DNA of 64,000 nucleotides from an uncultured Prevotellaceae bacterium. GTDB lineage: Bacteria; Bacteroidota; Bacteroidia; Bacteroidales; Bacteroidaceae. This document shows, piece by piece, positions 44,131 through 53,152 of the stretch. The notes below the pieces were generated by a model that saw nothing but the letters and a program-made list of their open reading frames with translations, was not told the origin of the DNA and did no database searches. The stretch's first letter is position 1. Each line of letters begins with the position of its first letter. Where the stretch lies: the NCBI GenBank assembly GCA_902776475.1, contig CACYQD010000005.1, positions 62,001 through 126,000 on the forward strand, read 5' to 3'. A program made the position numbers and the translations under genes.

Positions 44131-45126
44131 CTATTCGCTGACTTCGGTTTTGATGTGGCCCTCGGCATCGATGGTGAGGGGGAGGACCTTGACGCTGCGG
44201 AGCCAGGTGGTGTCGTTGGAGGGGACACAGTCGTGGTGGAAGAGATACCACTGACCCTTGTACTCCACGATGCTGTGGTGGGTGGTCCATCCCACGACGG
44301 GCTCGAGGATGACGCCCTGATAGGTGAAGGGTCCGTAAGGATTGTCACCCACGGCATAGCACAGGTAATGGGTGTCGCCGGTGCTGTAGGAGAAATAATA
44401 CTTGCCGTTCATCTTGTGCATCCAGGAAGCCTCGAAGAAGCGGTGCGGATCGCTGGCCTTCAGCGGTTTGCCTTCCTCATCGACGATGACGACGGGACGG
44501 GGAGCCTCAGCGAACTGCAGCACGTCATCAGTCATGCGGGCCACGCGGGAAGGGATGGGGTCCTCGTCGCCTTCGGGCAACATGGTGGGACGGAAATTCT
44601 CCTCACCGACAGAAGCGGCGGGTTTGAGTTTGTTGTCGCGGTACCACTGCAACTGACCGCCCCAGATGCCACCAAAATAGCAGTAGATCTGGCCGTCGTC
44701 GTCCTTAAAGACGCAGGGGTCGATGCTGTAGGAACCGATAATGGGTGCGGGCTGCGGGATGAAGGGGCCTTCGGGCTTGTCGGCCACGGCCACGCCGAGG
44801 TGGAAGACACCGGTGTAGTCCTTAGCGGAGAAGATGAGATAGTACTTGCCATCTTTCTCCACCACGTCGTTGTCCCACATCTGCTTCTCTGCCCAGGGCA
44901 CTTGATCGACATCGAGGATCACGCCATGGTCGGTGACCTCACCGCCCATCACATCGTCCATCGACAGCACGTGGTAGTCGCGCATCTGGAAATGGCCACC
45001 GTCGTCATCGAAACACTCGCCGCTGTCCCAGTCATGGCTGGGATAGACATACATGCGGCCGTTGAACACATTGGCCGAGGGGTCGGCCATATAATCCTTA
45101 GGGAATAGATACCTTGATTTTGCCAT
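44131..45126 (-). CDS. glycoside hydrolase family 43, probable beta-xylosidase/arabinofuranosidase
   Basis: 331 residues without a signal peptide, so cytoplasmic. Five-bladed propeller features: PKDYMADPSANVFNGRMYVYPSHD (catalytic base D near residue 15), WDNDVVEKDGKYYLIFSAKD, SYSIDPCVFKDDDGQIYCYFGG (pKa-modulating D), and RFFEASWMHKMNGKYYFSYSTG (catalytic acid E). Resembles GH43 subfamily 1 enzymes of Prevotella and other gut bacteria that trim xylo-oligosaccharides. Last gene of the xylan unit, eight bases after the GH10 gene. Confidence 0.9.
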   Translation of the reverse strand: MAKSRYLFPKDYMADPSANVFNGRMYVYPSHDWDSGECFDDDGGHFQMRDYHVLSMDDVMGGEVTDHGVILDVDQVPWAEKQMWDNDVVEKDGKYYLIFSAKDYTGVFHLGVAVADKPEGPFIPQPAPIIGSYSIDPCVFKDDDGQIYCYFGGIWGGQLQWYRDNKLKPAASVGEENFRPTMLPEGDEDPIPSRVARMTDDVLQFAEAPRPVVIVDEEGKPLKASDPHRFFEASWMHKMNGKYYFSYSTGDTHYLCYAVGDNPYGPFTYQGVILEPVVGWTTHHSIVEYKGQWYLFHHDCVPSNDTTWLRSVKVLPLTIDAEGHIKTEVSE

Positions 45127-45134
45127 AATGAATA

Positions 45135-46244
45135 TTATTGATAAAGTTTGATGATTTCATTGACTACAGGCTTCGCCTGATACTGGCGGTCGAAAAGCAG
45201 GGGGTAGTTGGTGCGCCCCTTGATGGGCCAGCCGTTGAGCCATGAACCGCCGTCGCTGATGCCCCAGAGGTTGACGCGGCTGATCTGATGGCGGTGCTTG
45301 TAGTAGATCTTGAACAGGTCCAGCCAGCGTTTGTCGAGTTCCTTGGCCTTGTTGGCGGGCAGTCCGTCAGCATAGGGATTGTATTTCTTCTGGAACTCAT
45401 AGTTCTGTTCGACACTGGCGCCGCCGAAGCCCTCGGGGTTGGGCAGCACGTTGATGTCGAGTTCGGTGATCATCACCTTGACGCCACAGGCGGCGAAGGC
45501 ATCGATCGACTTCTCATACTCCTCCAGGTTGGGGTAGTCCAGACCGTTATGGCTCTGCATGCCGACACCGTCGATGCGCAAGCCCTTCGCCTTGAGGTTC
45601 CTCACCAGGCGGCACACGGCCTCGCGCTTCTTGGCACCGGCCATCGAGTAGTCGTTGTAGTAGAGTTCAGCGTCTGGGTCAGCCTCGTGGGCAGTTCTGA
45701 AAGCGATCTCGATGAACTCCTCACCCAAGAGGTTGTAGAAGGGTGACTTGCGGAAGGAACCGTCGTCCTCGATGGCCTCGTTGACGACATCCCAACCGTG
45801 CACCTGACCTTTGTAATGGCCCACGACGGTCTTGATATGCCTCACCAAACGATCGCGCAGCACCTCCTTCGAGGCGGGAGAAGCGGCATAGCCGTTGGTG
45901 AACATCCAGTCGGGTGCCTGGGAATGCCACACCAGACAGTGGCCGATAACCTTCAGGTGATGCTGCTGGCAGTAGTTGACGAACTTGTCGGCCACCCGGA
46001 AGTCGAAGATGCCTTCTGCAGGTGCCAACACTTCGCTTTTCATGCAGTTTTCTGCCACGGCACAGTTGAAATGGCGGTCGATGACAGCATCCGCCTCAGG
46101 CACCTGGCCATCGCTCTGCCACTGGTTGATGGCAGCGCCGATGAGGAAGTGCTTGCCCAGCGCATCCTTCAAGCCCTGAGCCTGGGCAGGAAAGACGGAC
46201 ATCAACGACAGGGCCGCGATGATGATGGATCTGGTCATTTTCAT
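45135..46244 (-). CDS. endo-1,4-beta-xylanase, glycoside hydrolase family 10
   Basis: 369 residues with a signal peptide (MKMTRSIIIAALSLMSVFPAQAQ). Single GH10 barrel: NCMKSEVLAPAEG, GHCLVWHSQAPDW, the acid/base glutamate in GWDVVNEAIEDDG, and the nucleophile glutamate in VMITELDINVLP. No carbohydrate-binding module. It cuts the xylan backbone outside the cell or in the periplasm, supplying oligosaccharides to the downstream-acting transporter and GH43. Confidence 0.95.
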   Translation of the reverse strand: MKMTRSIIIAALSLMSVFPAQAQGLKDALGKHFLIGAAINQWQSDGQVPEADAVIDRHFNCAVAENCMKSEVLAPAEGIFDFRVADKFVNYCQQHHLKVIGHCLVWHSQAPDWMFTNGYAASPASKEVLRDRLVRHIKTVVGHYKGQVHGWDVVNEAIEDDGSFRKSPFYNLLGEEFIEIAFRTAHEADPDAELYYNDYSMAGAKKREAVCRLVRNLKAKGLRIDGVGMQSHNGLDYPNLEEYEKSIDAFAACGVKVMITELDINVLPNPEGFGGASVEQNYEFQKKYNPYADGLPANKAKELDKRWLDLFKIYYKHRHQISRVNLWGISDGGSWLNGWPIKGRTNYPLLFDRQYQAKPVVNEIIKLYQ

Positions 46245-46252
46245 GTCACGAA

Positions 46253-47659
46253 TTATTCTTCAGCGGCAGCGCGCTCCTCGATCTTCTTGTTGATGTCATC
46301 AATCACGTCGTCGGTCAACTCATACTTGGAGATAATCCACATGGCCAACATGAGCAACAGGGCGGGAATGACGCAGACGAGCCAGAGGATACCCTCTTCG
46401 GCAAACGGAGTCTGGTCGATGGTCTCACTCTTGTAATCAACGAAGGACAGCACTGCTGGACCCACGATGCTACCGAAGGTCATACCGGCCTTGAAGAAGA
46501 GACCTGTCAAGGCATTGACAATGCCAGAGATGCGGCGGCCTGTGGTATATTCACCGTAGGAGATGACCTCAGGAACCAATGCCCACATGTAACCCGTGGC
46601 CACGATGACACCCGTACTCTTGATGAACTGCGCAATATAGATGAGCGTCATGTTCACATTCTCCATCTTGGAGATGAAATAAAGCATTGCCATACCGATG
46701 ATGGCGGCTCCTAAGAAGATGTAGAACATGTTTTTCTTGCCCACCATGCGCTTGAACCACGGAACAAGCGGCATGAAGATGAAGGCCGGGATGGAACCGA
46801 GTGCCATGAAGATCGACAATTCCTGAGCGGATCCATGCAGGTTGCTGTTGACGAAATAGGCACCAGCAGCATTGCCCACCGACATCATGGCGAAAGCGGT
46901 GATGAAGAAGAAGGCTATGACACGCAAGGGACGGTTGCGCAAGAACTCCATCCAGAGGTCGCTGACCTTCACGTTCTCAGTGGTCTTCGCATCCATCACG
47001 ACGCGCTCCTTGCACTGGCTGAAGCAGAACAAGAGGAGGCAGAAGCCGACGATGGCATAGATGGTCATGGTGGTGAACCATGCATTGGAATCTTTCGGGA
47101 GACTGTCGGAAGGAGCACCTGCAAGCAGGGCGATGAACAGCGGCAGGCCGGAGTTGACAGCCAGACCACCCAGGTTGGCCATGAACATACGTACCGACGT
47201 CAGGATGGTGATCTCGTTGGTGTCACGCGTCAAGGATGAGTTCAATGCTCCATAAGGCACGTTGATGAACGTGTAGAGCAATTGCATGGAGATATAAGTG
47301 ACATAAGCGTAGATCAGCGACGGAGCGAAACCGTTGTAGAAGCAGAGTATGGCGAAGCCGGAAAGCGGGATACCCACATAGAGCAGATATGAGCGGTATT
47401 TACCGTAACGTGGGTTGCTCTTGTCGATCAATGCGCCCACGATGGGATCCCAGATCACATTGGCCACATTGCCCACAAGGAACATGACAGCCACCGCCGA
47501 CGGAGTCAGTCCGTAGATGTCGGTATAGAAGAACAACAGGTAAGTACAGATTACCTGAAAGATCAGGTTTTGCGCCAGGTCTCCAGAACCGAAACCGATG
47601 CGCTGCAACCAACTGAGTTTGTAGAAGCCTTTGGCTTCATTTACTTCATTCATAGCCAT
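46253..47659 (-). CDS. GPH-family sugar:cation symporter (xyloside transporter)
   Basis: 468 residues, about twelve membrane helices, with the GPH family start (GFGSGDLAQNLIFQVICTYLLFFYTDIYG), WDPIVGALIDKSNPRYGKYRSYL and NVPYGALNSSLTRDTNE. It should import xylo-oligosaccharides across the inner membrane with Na+ or H+. It sits between the esterase-like and xylanase genes with gaps of 22 and 8 bases. No SusC/SusD pair is present, so outer-membrane uptake must be encoded elsewhere. Confidence 0.92.
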   Translation of the reverse strand: MAMNEVNEAKGFYKLSWLQRIGFGSGDLAQNLIFQVICTYLLFFYTDIYGLTPSAVAVMFLVGNVANVIWDPIVGALIDKSNPRYGKYRSYLLYVGIPLSGFAILCFYNGFAPSLIYAYVTYISMQLLYTFINVPYGALNSSLTRDTNEITILTSVRMFMANLGGLAVNSGLPLFIALLAGAPSDSLPKDSNAWFTTMTIYAIVGFCLLLFCFSQCKERVVMDAKTTENVKVSDLWMEFLRNRPLRVIAFFFITAFAMMSVGNAAGAYFVNSNLHGSAQELSIFMALGSIPAFIFMPLVPWFKRMVGKKNMFYIFLGAAIIGMAMLYFISKMENVNMTLIYIAQFIKSTGVIVATGYMWALVPEVISYGEYTTGRRISGIVNALTGLFFKAGMTFGSIVGPAVLSFVDYKSETIDQTPFAEEGILWLVCVIPALLLMLAMWIISKYELTDDVIDDINKKIEERAAAEE

Positions 47660-47681
47660 AAATCTATTGTTTTAAGTTTTA

Positions 47682-48866
47682 CTATTTGACAATTTCTTTC
47701 GCGGCAAACTCACCCATGGTCTTGTAGCCATTGGCATTGGGGTGGAGCCAGTCTTCCTGAAGGCTCTGCCGCAACTGGTTGGGAGCGTCGGGGTCGCGCA
47801 TCAACGCATCGAAGTCAATCACGCCGTCCACCTCGCTGCTGGTGCGCATCCACTGGTTGACCGTCTGGCGGCAAGCTTCCTTGAACAGGTTGCCACCATC
47901 GTAGAAACTCTTGCCAAACGGGGTGATGGTAGCCACATAGACCTTGATGCCCCGCTCATGGGCTTTCTGGATGAACTGTTTGTAAGCCTCGACCAAGTCG
48001 TGGGCCACGCGTTCGCTGCGGCCGTTGGCACCACCGATGTCATTGACGCCCTCGAAGAGGATGAGTTTGGTGACGCCCTTCTGTCCCAGAATGTCACGGT
48101 CAAAACGTTTCACGGCGGGTTCGCTCAGTCCACCGGCCAACACGCAGTTGCCACCGATGCCCAAGTTGAGCACGCCACAGGTGAAGCCAGCCTTGCCAAG
48201 CGCCTCTGACATGACATCGGGCCAGCGGTTCTGCAGATTGGTGGTCGATCCACGTCCGTCGGTGATGGAGTTGCCCAGGATAGCAATGCACTCCTGTCCG
48301 CTGGCAGGCACATCGATGGCTGCGATGCTGTACCAGTGATCGACCCGTTCGGAGACGGCAAACGAGGTCTTGGGCTTCGCCACGCCATCGATGATATAGG
48401 AAGTGGTGCGCGAACCGCGGTGCGAAGTGGCATTTTCGGGAGTTGACCCGTAAGAGATGGTCACAGAGAGCCTCTGCAGGGGTTTGAGCGAATATTTGCA
48501 CACATCACTCACCACGCACTCTCCGGCGGGGATGGTGACGTTGCGGCGACCGCCAAAGGTGAGGTATTGTGCCGACTTCTTCACGATGTCGCAGGAGTCA
48601 AGGGCATCGGCGATGAACACCGACTTGATTTCCACGGGCTGTTTACTGAACTCATTCGACAGGCGGAGTGTCAGGCACTCGCCACCGATGGAAACCTTCA
48701 CAATCTCACGCAACGAACGGTTGGTGAGCGGCCGTGCCGGCATGTCGCTGGGGCCTGTAAATTCTGCGGAGGCAGCCCATGTGCCTACCCACGACTTATC
48801 GGTCTGTGCCGACAAATGGACAGCACAAAACAACGCACAGAATACGAAAAGTGTTCTGATATTCAT
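47682..48866 (-). CDS. SGNH/GDSL esterase, probable acetylxylan or carbohydrate esterase
   Basis: 394 residues from the ATG at 48866 (the longer frame to 48920 crosses the promoter). Signal peptide MNIRTLFVFCALFCAVHLSAQ. An N-terminal beta-sandwich of ~180 residues precedes the SGNH hydrolase: block I GNSITDGRG (nucleophile S), block II GIGGN, block III GVNDIGG, block V DWLHPNANGY (D and H). Deacetylation of xylan is inferred from the operon. First gene of the unit. Confidence 0.88.
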   Translation of the reverse strand: MNIRTLFVFCALFCAVHLSAQTDKSWVGTWAASAEFTGPSDMPARPLTNRSLREIVKVSIGGECLTLRLSNEFSKQPVEIKSVFIADALDSCDIVKKSAQYLTFGGRRNVTIPAGECVVSDVCKYSLKPLQRLSVTISYGSTPENATSHRGSRTTSYIIDGVAKPKTSFAVSERVDHWYSIAAIDVPASGQECIAILGNSITDGRGSTTNLQNRWPDVMSEALGKAGFTCGVLNLGIGGNCVLAGGLSEPAVKRFDRDILGQKGVTKLILFEGVNDIGGANGRSERVAHDLVEAYKQFIQKAHERGIKVYVATITPFGKSFYDGGNLFKEACRQTVNQWMRTSSEVDGVIDFDALMRDPDAPNQLRQSLQEDWLHPNANGYKTMGEFAAKEIVK

Positions 48867-48887
48867 AGTTTGATGATTTTGACATCG

Positions 48888-48895
48888 CAAAAATA
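48888..48895 (-). promoter_or_regulatory. -7 element of the xylan operon
   Basis: The minus strand reads TATTTTTG followed by C, 21 bases before the esterase ATG. No -33 TTTG at the usual distance, consistent with a promoter needing an activator. Confidence 0.6.
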
Positions 48896-49017
48896 ATAAA
48901 AAAATACCAACGAATCCCACTAATCTCGTTTCTATTATTTTTGTCTTTGTATCATTTATGTTTTTAAAGGTGCGAATATTTGATTTTCGTAGTATTTTCG
49001 GGGAGAATTGACCCTCG

Positions 49018-49250
49018 TCCTAGGGAGAATTGACCCTCACCCATCCTCTCCCAAAGGGAGAGGGGTTAGTTTGTGGGGAGGTATTGCCCACTGGAAGGTG
49101 AATTGGCCCTCACCCATCCTCTCCCAAAGGGAGAGGGGCTGTTTCCTTTTTGAAATCAATCTCTCCCTCTGGGAAGCAATGCAAACTTATCCCTCTCCCT
49201 TTGGGAGAGGCCAGGTGAGGGGAAGAGGAGACGCCACGATGTGACGTCTC
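49018..49250. repeat. composite repeat: CCTCTCCC palindromes plus hairpin copy 3
   Basis: Four CCTCTCCC/GGGAGAGG-type palindromes, an inverted copy of the TTTCAAAAAGGAAA module (near 49141), then GAGACGCCAC, loop GAT, GTGACGTCTC (49228-49250). Its last base is the last base of the CapA-like stop codon. The rest of the 383-base gap is A/T-rich and empty. Confidence 0.85.
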
Positions 49251-50212
49251 TACTGTTTGGGGTTATTGGGGGATGAGACGTGGGGGACGCAGTCGCGGAT
49301 GGTGATGGGGATGGCCTCTGAATGGATGCTGTCGGGGGTGATGGTGACACTCACAGCACAGGCCTGGTTATGGGTCGGACGGCGGGCGTCGAAGATGAAA
49401 TTGCCGATGCTGTAGTAGATGGTGCTGCCTTTGTAGCGCTCCACGGGTTGGAGGGTGTGGGAATGATGGCCGATGATGATGTCGGCACCGGCCTCCACCA
49501 AACGGTGCGCCTCAGCCACTTGTTGGAGGATGGGGCGCATGGTGTTCTCGCCACCCCAGTGGAGGACGGGGATGATGCAGCACCTGGGGTCGGAGTTTCT
49601 CAACTCCCTCACCCTGTTGAGCAGCACCGAGAACGACTCCTGACTCACACAAGGACGGTTGGGCAGGTAGGCATAGTTTTCCAGGGCCAAACGCAGCGAC
49701 GGCACCACCCACACCCGCCGCGGCACACTGTCGAGCAAGACGGGACGGGCGGCTTCCTGCATGTCTTTCCCTGCCCCTACGGGAACCATCCCTGCCGCCA
49801 GGATGCGGTCGCGGGTATCCATCAGTCCCTCCCGTCCTTGGTCGATGCTGTGGTTATTGGCCAGATTGAGGTGGGTGATGCCATGCCGCCGCAGGGCAGG
49901 CAGGTGTATGGGGTCGCCCCGGAAGATGAACCATTTCTGCATCGGAGCCTTGATGTCAGTGACCGGGCACTCCAGATTGGGCACCACAAGGTCGTGCGCC
50001 GCCAGCAATGAGTCGATGGAAGGTGAAAAAAGCGCATCGATGCCCGTGGTGTCGATTTTCGCGCGCACCCCGCGGTCAAGCAGCAGGTCACCCGTGAAGA
50101 GCACACGCAGTGTGTCACCAGAAAAGAGCACCCGCAAAGAATCAGCATCGCCCGCCAAAGCCGTCAGACTCTGGAGGGCGATGATGGTGATGAGCGTCAA
50201 CCGTCGAGGCAT
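49250..50212 (-). CDS. CapA-like metallophosphatase-fold exported protein (second copy)
   Basis: 320 residues from the ATG at 50212, 11 bases after the DUF3160 stop. Signal peptide MPRRLTLITIIALQSLTALAG. The fold motifs are complete: LFTGDLLLDRG, VPNLECPVT, LANNHSIDQG, VLHWGGEN, IGHHSHTLQP and YSIGNFIFD. An internal near-duplication (LRVLFSGDT, LRVLFTGDL) precedes the first motif. Last gene of a four-gene minus-strand operon; the partner set differs from classic pgs/cap clusters. Confidence 0.85.
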   Translation of the reverse strand: MPRRLTLITIIALQSLTALAGDADSLRVLFSGDTLRVLFTGDLLLDRGVRAKIDTTGIDALFSPSIDSLLAAHDLVVPNLECPVTDIKAPMQKWFIFRGDPIHLPALRRHGITHLNLANNHSIDQGREGLMDTRDRILAAGMVPVGAGKDMQEAARPVLLDSVPRRVWVVPSLRLALENYAYLPNRPCVSQESFSVLLNRVRELRNSDPRCCIIPVLHWGGENTMRPILQQVAEAHRLVEAGADIIIGHHSHTLQPVERYKGSTIYYSIGNFIFDARRPTHNQACAVSVTITPDSIHSEAIPITIRDCVPHVSSPNNPKQ

Positions 50213-50223
50213 GGGCAGGCGGG

Positions 50224-52602
50224 TCAGCAACCCGTTCCGTAGAAGACGGTCTCGTTGTCGACCGGTTTCTCTCCCTTGAAAGGAATCATGATTTCCTTCA
50301 TCCAAGACGGTTTGCCGGTGTCGGGTTTCTGTTTCAGCATTTCCTGCCACTCCTCGTCGGTGAGGCGAGGCTGGTCGAAGGCTTGCTTGAATTCACGGTA
50401 GGAGAACACGCCTCCGCGCATGAGATAGAGGTAGCCCTCAACCTCGACGACAACATAGATCTCATGAGCCGGACCGACGCCTTCGAAGAGGATCGACCAA
50501 TTGGGGTTGTTAAATCCGTTGGCCGTATAGACATCAGCCACCACGGCGATGGACTTGTCGGCACCCTGCACGTCATACCAGCCAGCCAAGTACTGGTCGG
50601 GCTCCTTGATCATCTCGAGGGAGAGGTTCTCAAACGTAGCCCCCATATAACGGATATGGTCGTATTCCTCGTCGGTGAGCCGTTTGCCTTCAAGTTCCTT
50701 CTTGCTGGCATCGAGCAGGAACTGTGCCTCATCGTGGATGTCATTGGTGAGGCTGTTGACCTCGTCGGTGAGCAGTCCGAATTGCTTCAGCACACCGCGG
50801 GTGTCCTCGAGCAGGGAGAGCGCCTTGGTCCAGAACGCCACATTGGGTTCCACATAACCCTTGACAATCGGGGCAGGCAGACTGCCGTCGCCACACTCCG
50901 CAGCCATCGGCTGTTTGGCATAGAGGATGGCATCGTGCTTCAGTTCGGCCCATGAGGCCAGCGTGGCGTTGAGGTTTTTCTTCGCCCACTGCGGGGTCTT
51001 CATGAAGCCCTGCACGCGGTTGTCGGAATTGGTGTTGAGGGCGTTGAGCGTATTGAGCCACTTGTTGGCGACGCAGGCTTTCCACTCGATGGTCGTCATC
51101 AACTTCTTCATCCTATTGAGGTTGGGCGTATACTGGTCCCATTTCTGCGCCTGTTTCAGTTCATCGATGAGGATGCGCTCAGCCGCCGAACTTCCCATGG
51201 CCGCCATCACGTCGAGACCCATCGGCACGTCACGCTTGGTGGACTCACTGTCATAGTCACACATCTCCTGCAGCACCTCAGCATCCGGCTGATAGCGCTG
51301 CGGCATGAAATTCACCTTGTTGTGCGAGCTCAACTCGAATTTCGGACGGATGCGGATTTGCTTGCTGGCCTGTTGATTGACAGCATCGATGAAAGTCTTC
51401 AAGGCCTTTTGGTCCTTCGTCAGACGTTCGGCGGTGACGTTCTGTCGCTGCATGATGTCACCCACCTGGATGATGGTGATGTTGTCGGCCGTTCCCATGA
51501 GGTAGGTGATGGGGTCGAACACGCTGTCGTAAGCCTTTTTGGCAGCAGCATCACTGCGGAGCACTTCTGCGATGAGGGCCGCACGGTGCATCTGATGAGG
51601 TTTGTCAGTGCCAAAGGGCACACTCTGCAACCACATCATACCGCGGAAATAGCGCTGGCACTTCTCGCTGCGTGTATAATGGCCACGTGGACGGAACAGC
51701 CCATAGGGGAAGGTCACATCGGTATATCCCAGGAAATCCGACATGCCATCCTTTGCATCGTGCGAGGCCTGGTATTCGTCGACAGCCATGGCAGCGTAGG
51801 TGGCCGGAACGGAAAGTTTCTTCTCGGTCAGGAGCTGGTAACCCACGGCGAAGAAGGTCGTGTTCCACTCGGCGGCGTCTTTCATGGCCTTGTCTTTTGC
51901 AGTCTTGGCCTTGTTTTCCATCGCATCGTGCATTTTCAAGCAGAGGGAGGCCATCACGTCGGCCAGTTTGCTCTCCTCCACCTTGCGCAGCACGGTGTCA
52001 AAATAAAGGTGGAAGAGTTGCAGGTAGAGGTCGGTGGTGATGAAGCTCGGGAACATGTGGTAGTCGTTGTTCTCATAGACCTGGAAAATCTGCTCATGAT
52101 CCGCCTCGGCGATGCCGAAGCCATACTTGGCGAGGTGGTTTCTCATGGCCTCGGGGAATGGATTCAACTGGTAGGTGTTGATGACATTATCGAGGTTGGG
52201 CATACCAGAAGGTTTGAAGTTCTGTTTGCGCAACTGGTCCTCACGGGCTTTCAGCTTGTTGATGAAAGCCGTCTCCTGCGGGGTGTATTTCACGGGACCC
52301 ATCTTCTCGGCGTTGCCCTCACGTTCCCATGCCAGAGAGTCATACCACGAGGTGGTATTGAAGACATAACGCAAGTCGCTGTTGGTGAAGAGATAGCCCT
52401 GTCGGGCAGCAAAGGCGTTGCGCAGGACCCTCAGTTCGGTGACAGAGAGTTGGGAAATGTCCATATTGGTGTCAATGCGCTTCAGCAAGGTCTCCACATT
52501 GATTTTCCCCTTTCCGGGAAGGGTAATCGGACGGTTGTCATCCTGTGCCCCGGCCGTCATGACAGCCACGAGCAGAAGCAACAAGGAAAAGAGTTTCTTC
52601 AT
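50224..52602 (-). CDS. DUF3160 exported protein with N-terminal YARHG-like domain
   Basis: 792 residues with a signal peptide (MKKLFSLLLLLVAVMTAGAQ). Residues ~55-95 (LRVLRNAFAARQGYLFTNSDLRYVF, then TTSWYDSL) resemble the YARHG domain. The remaining helical body with FPSFITTDLYLQLFHLYFDTVLRKVEE and GYTDVTFPYGLFRPRGHYTRSE is the DUF3160 signature. No function is known for DUF3160; it is exported and often found beside other envelope proteins. Confidence 0.85.
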   Translation of the reverse strand: MKKLFSLLLLLVAVMTAGAQDDNRPITLPGKGKINVETLLKRIDTNMDISQLSVTELRVLRNAFAARQGYLFTNSDLRYVFNTTSWYDSLAWEREGNAEKMGPVKYTPQETAFINKLKAREDQLRKQNFKPSGMPNLDNVINTYQLNPFPEAMRNHLAKYGFGIAEADHEQIFQVYENNDYHMFPSFITTDLYLQLFHLYFDTVLRKVEESKLADVMASLCLKMHDAMENKAKTAKDKAMKDAAEWNTTFFAVGYQLLTEKKLSVPATYAAMAVDEYQASHDAKDGMSDFLGYTDVTFPYGLFRPRGHYTRSEKCQRYFRGMMWLQSVPFGTDKPHQMHRAALIAEVLRSDAAAKKAYDSVFDPITYLMGTADNITIIQVGDIMQRQNVTAERLTKDQKALKTFIDAVNQQASKQIRIRPKFELSSHNKVNFMPQRYQPDAEVLQEMCDYDSESTKRDVPMGLDVMAAMGSSAAERILIDELKQAQKWDQYTPNLNRMKKLMTTIEWKACVANKWLNTLNALNTNSDNRVQGFMKTPQWAKKNLNATLASWAELKHDAILYAKQPMAAECGDGSLPAPIVKGYVEPNVAFWTKALSLLEDTRGVLKQFGLLTDEVNSLTNDIHDEAQFLLDASKKELEGKRLTDEEYDHIRYMGATFENLSLEMIKEPDQYLAGWYDVQGADKSIAVVADVYTANGFNNPNWSILFEGVGPAHEIYVVVEVEGYLYLMRGGVFSYREFKQAFDQPRLTDEEWQEMLKQKPDTGKPSWMKEIMIPFKGEKPVDNETVFYGTGC

Positions 52603-52620
52603 AATGATTAAATTTTGGTG

Positions 52621-53103
52621 TTATCTATCACTGTTGAAAGCGGCCAGGGCCTCCTCACGCGACACGCCGGAAGCGAGGAAACGGAGGGCTCCCAGCCCGA
52701 ATTTGCGCCATTCATGTTCAAGCACGGCATAACGCCCGTCGGTCGTCGATTGCAAGGTCACGACATGACCGTTGCGGAAACGGAAATCCTCCAGTATTCC
52801 ACCGAGGCGGGATCCCATCCACAGGGCGCGGATCCGTCCATGGTGGTTTTTGAAGATGAAGAGACGCCGTGCCATGACGGGGTCAAAACGGGTGGTTTTC
52901 ACCACACCGACGAGGACATCTTCGCTGCCGTCGCCATCGACGTCGCCGACGGCCATCTGATAGACCGGGAACGTCAGTCGCCAACGGTCGGTGCCTTTCT
53001 CCGTGGTGAGCAACAGGTAGGAGAGCGAGTCATTCACGGTCTCCAAGGAGTAGGTCTGTGCCCCTGCCAGCAACTGGCAGGTCAGCAGGCAGGCCGTCGC
53101 CAT
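52621..53103 (-). CDS. small exported FG-GAP/VCBS-like protein
   Basis: 160 residues from the ATG at 53103 with a signal peptide (MATACLLTCQLLAGAQ). A single FG-GAP-type calcium loop, MAVGDVDGDGSEDVLVG, lies near residues 50-66, followed by beta strands with FIFKNHHGRIRALWMGSRLGG. One repeat is too little for a full propeller, so it may assemble with a partner. It sits 49 bases after the thioredoxin-fold gene and 18 before the DUF3160 gene. Confidence 0.75.
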   Translation of the reverse strand: MATACLLTCQLLAGAQTYSLETVNDSLSYLLLTTEKGTDRWRLTFPVYQMAVGDVDGDGSEDVLVGVVKTTRFDPVMARRLFIFKNHHGRIRALWMGSRLGGILEDFRFRNGHVVTLQSTTDGRYAVLEHEWRKFGLGALRFLASGVSREEALAAFNSDR

Positions 53104-53152
53104 GGTTCTGACCCGCCAGCACCCGCGCACAAGGCACCCTGCCGTCATCCTG

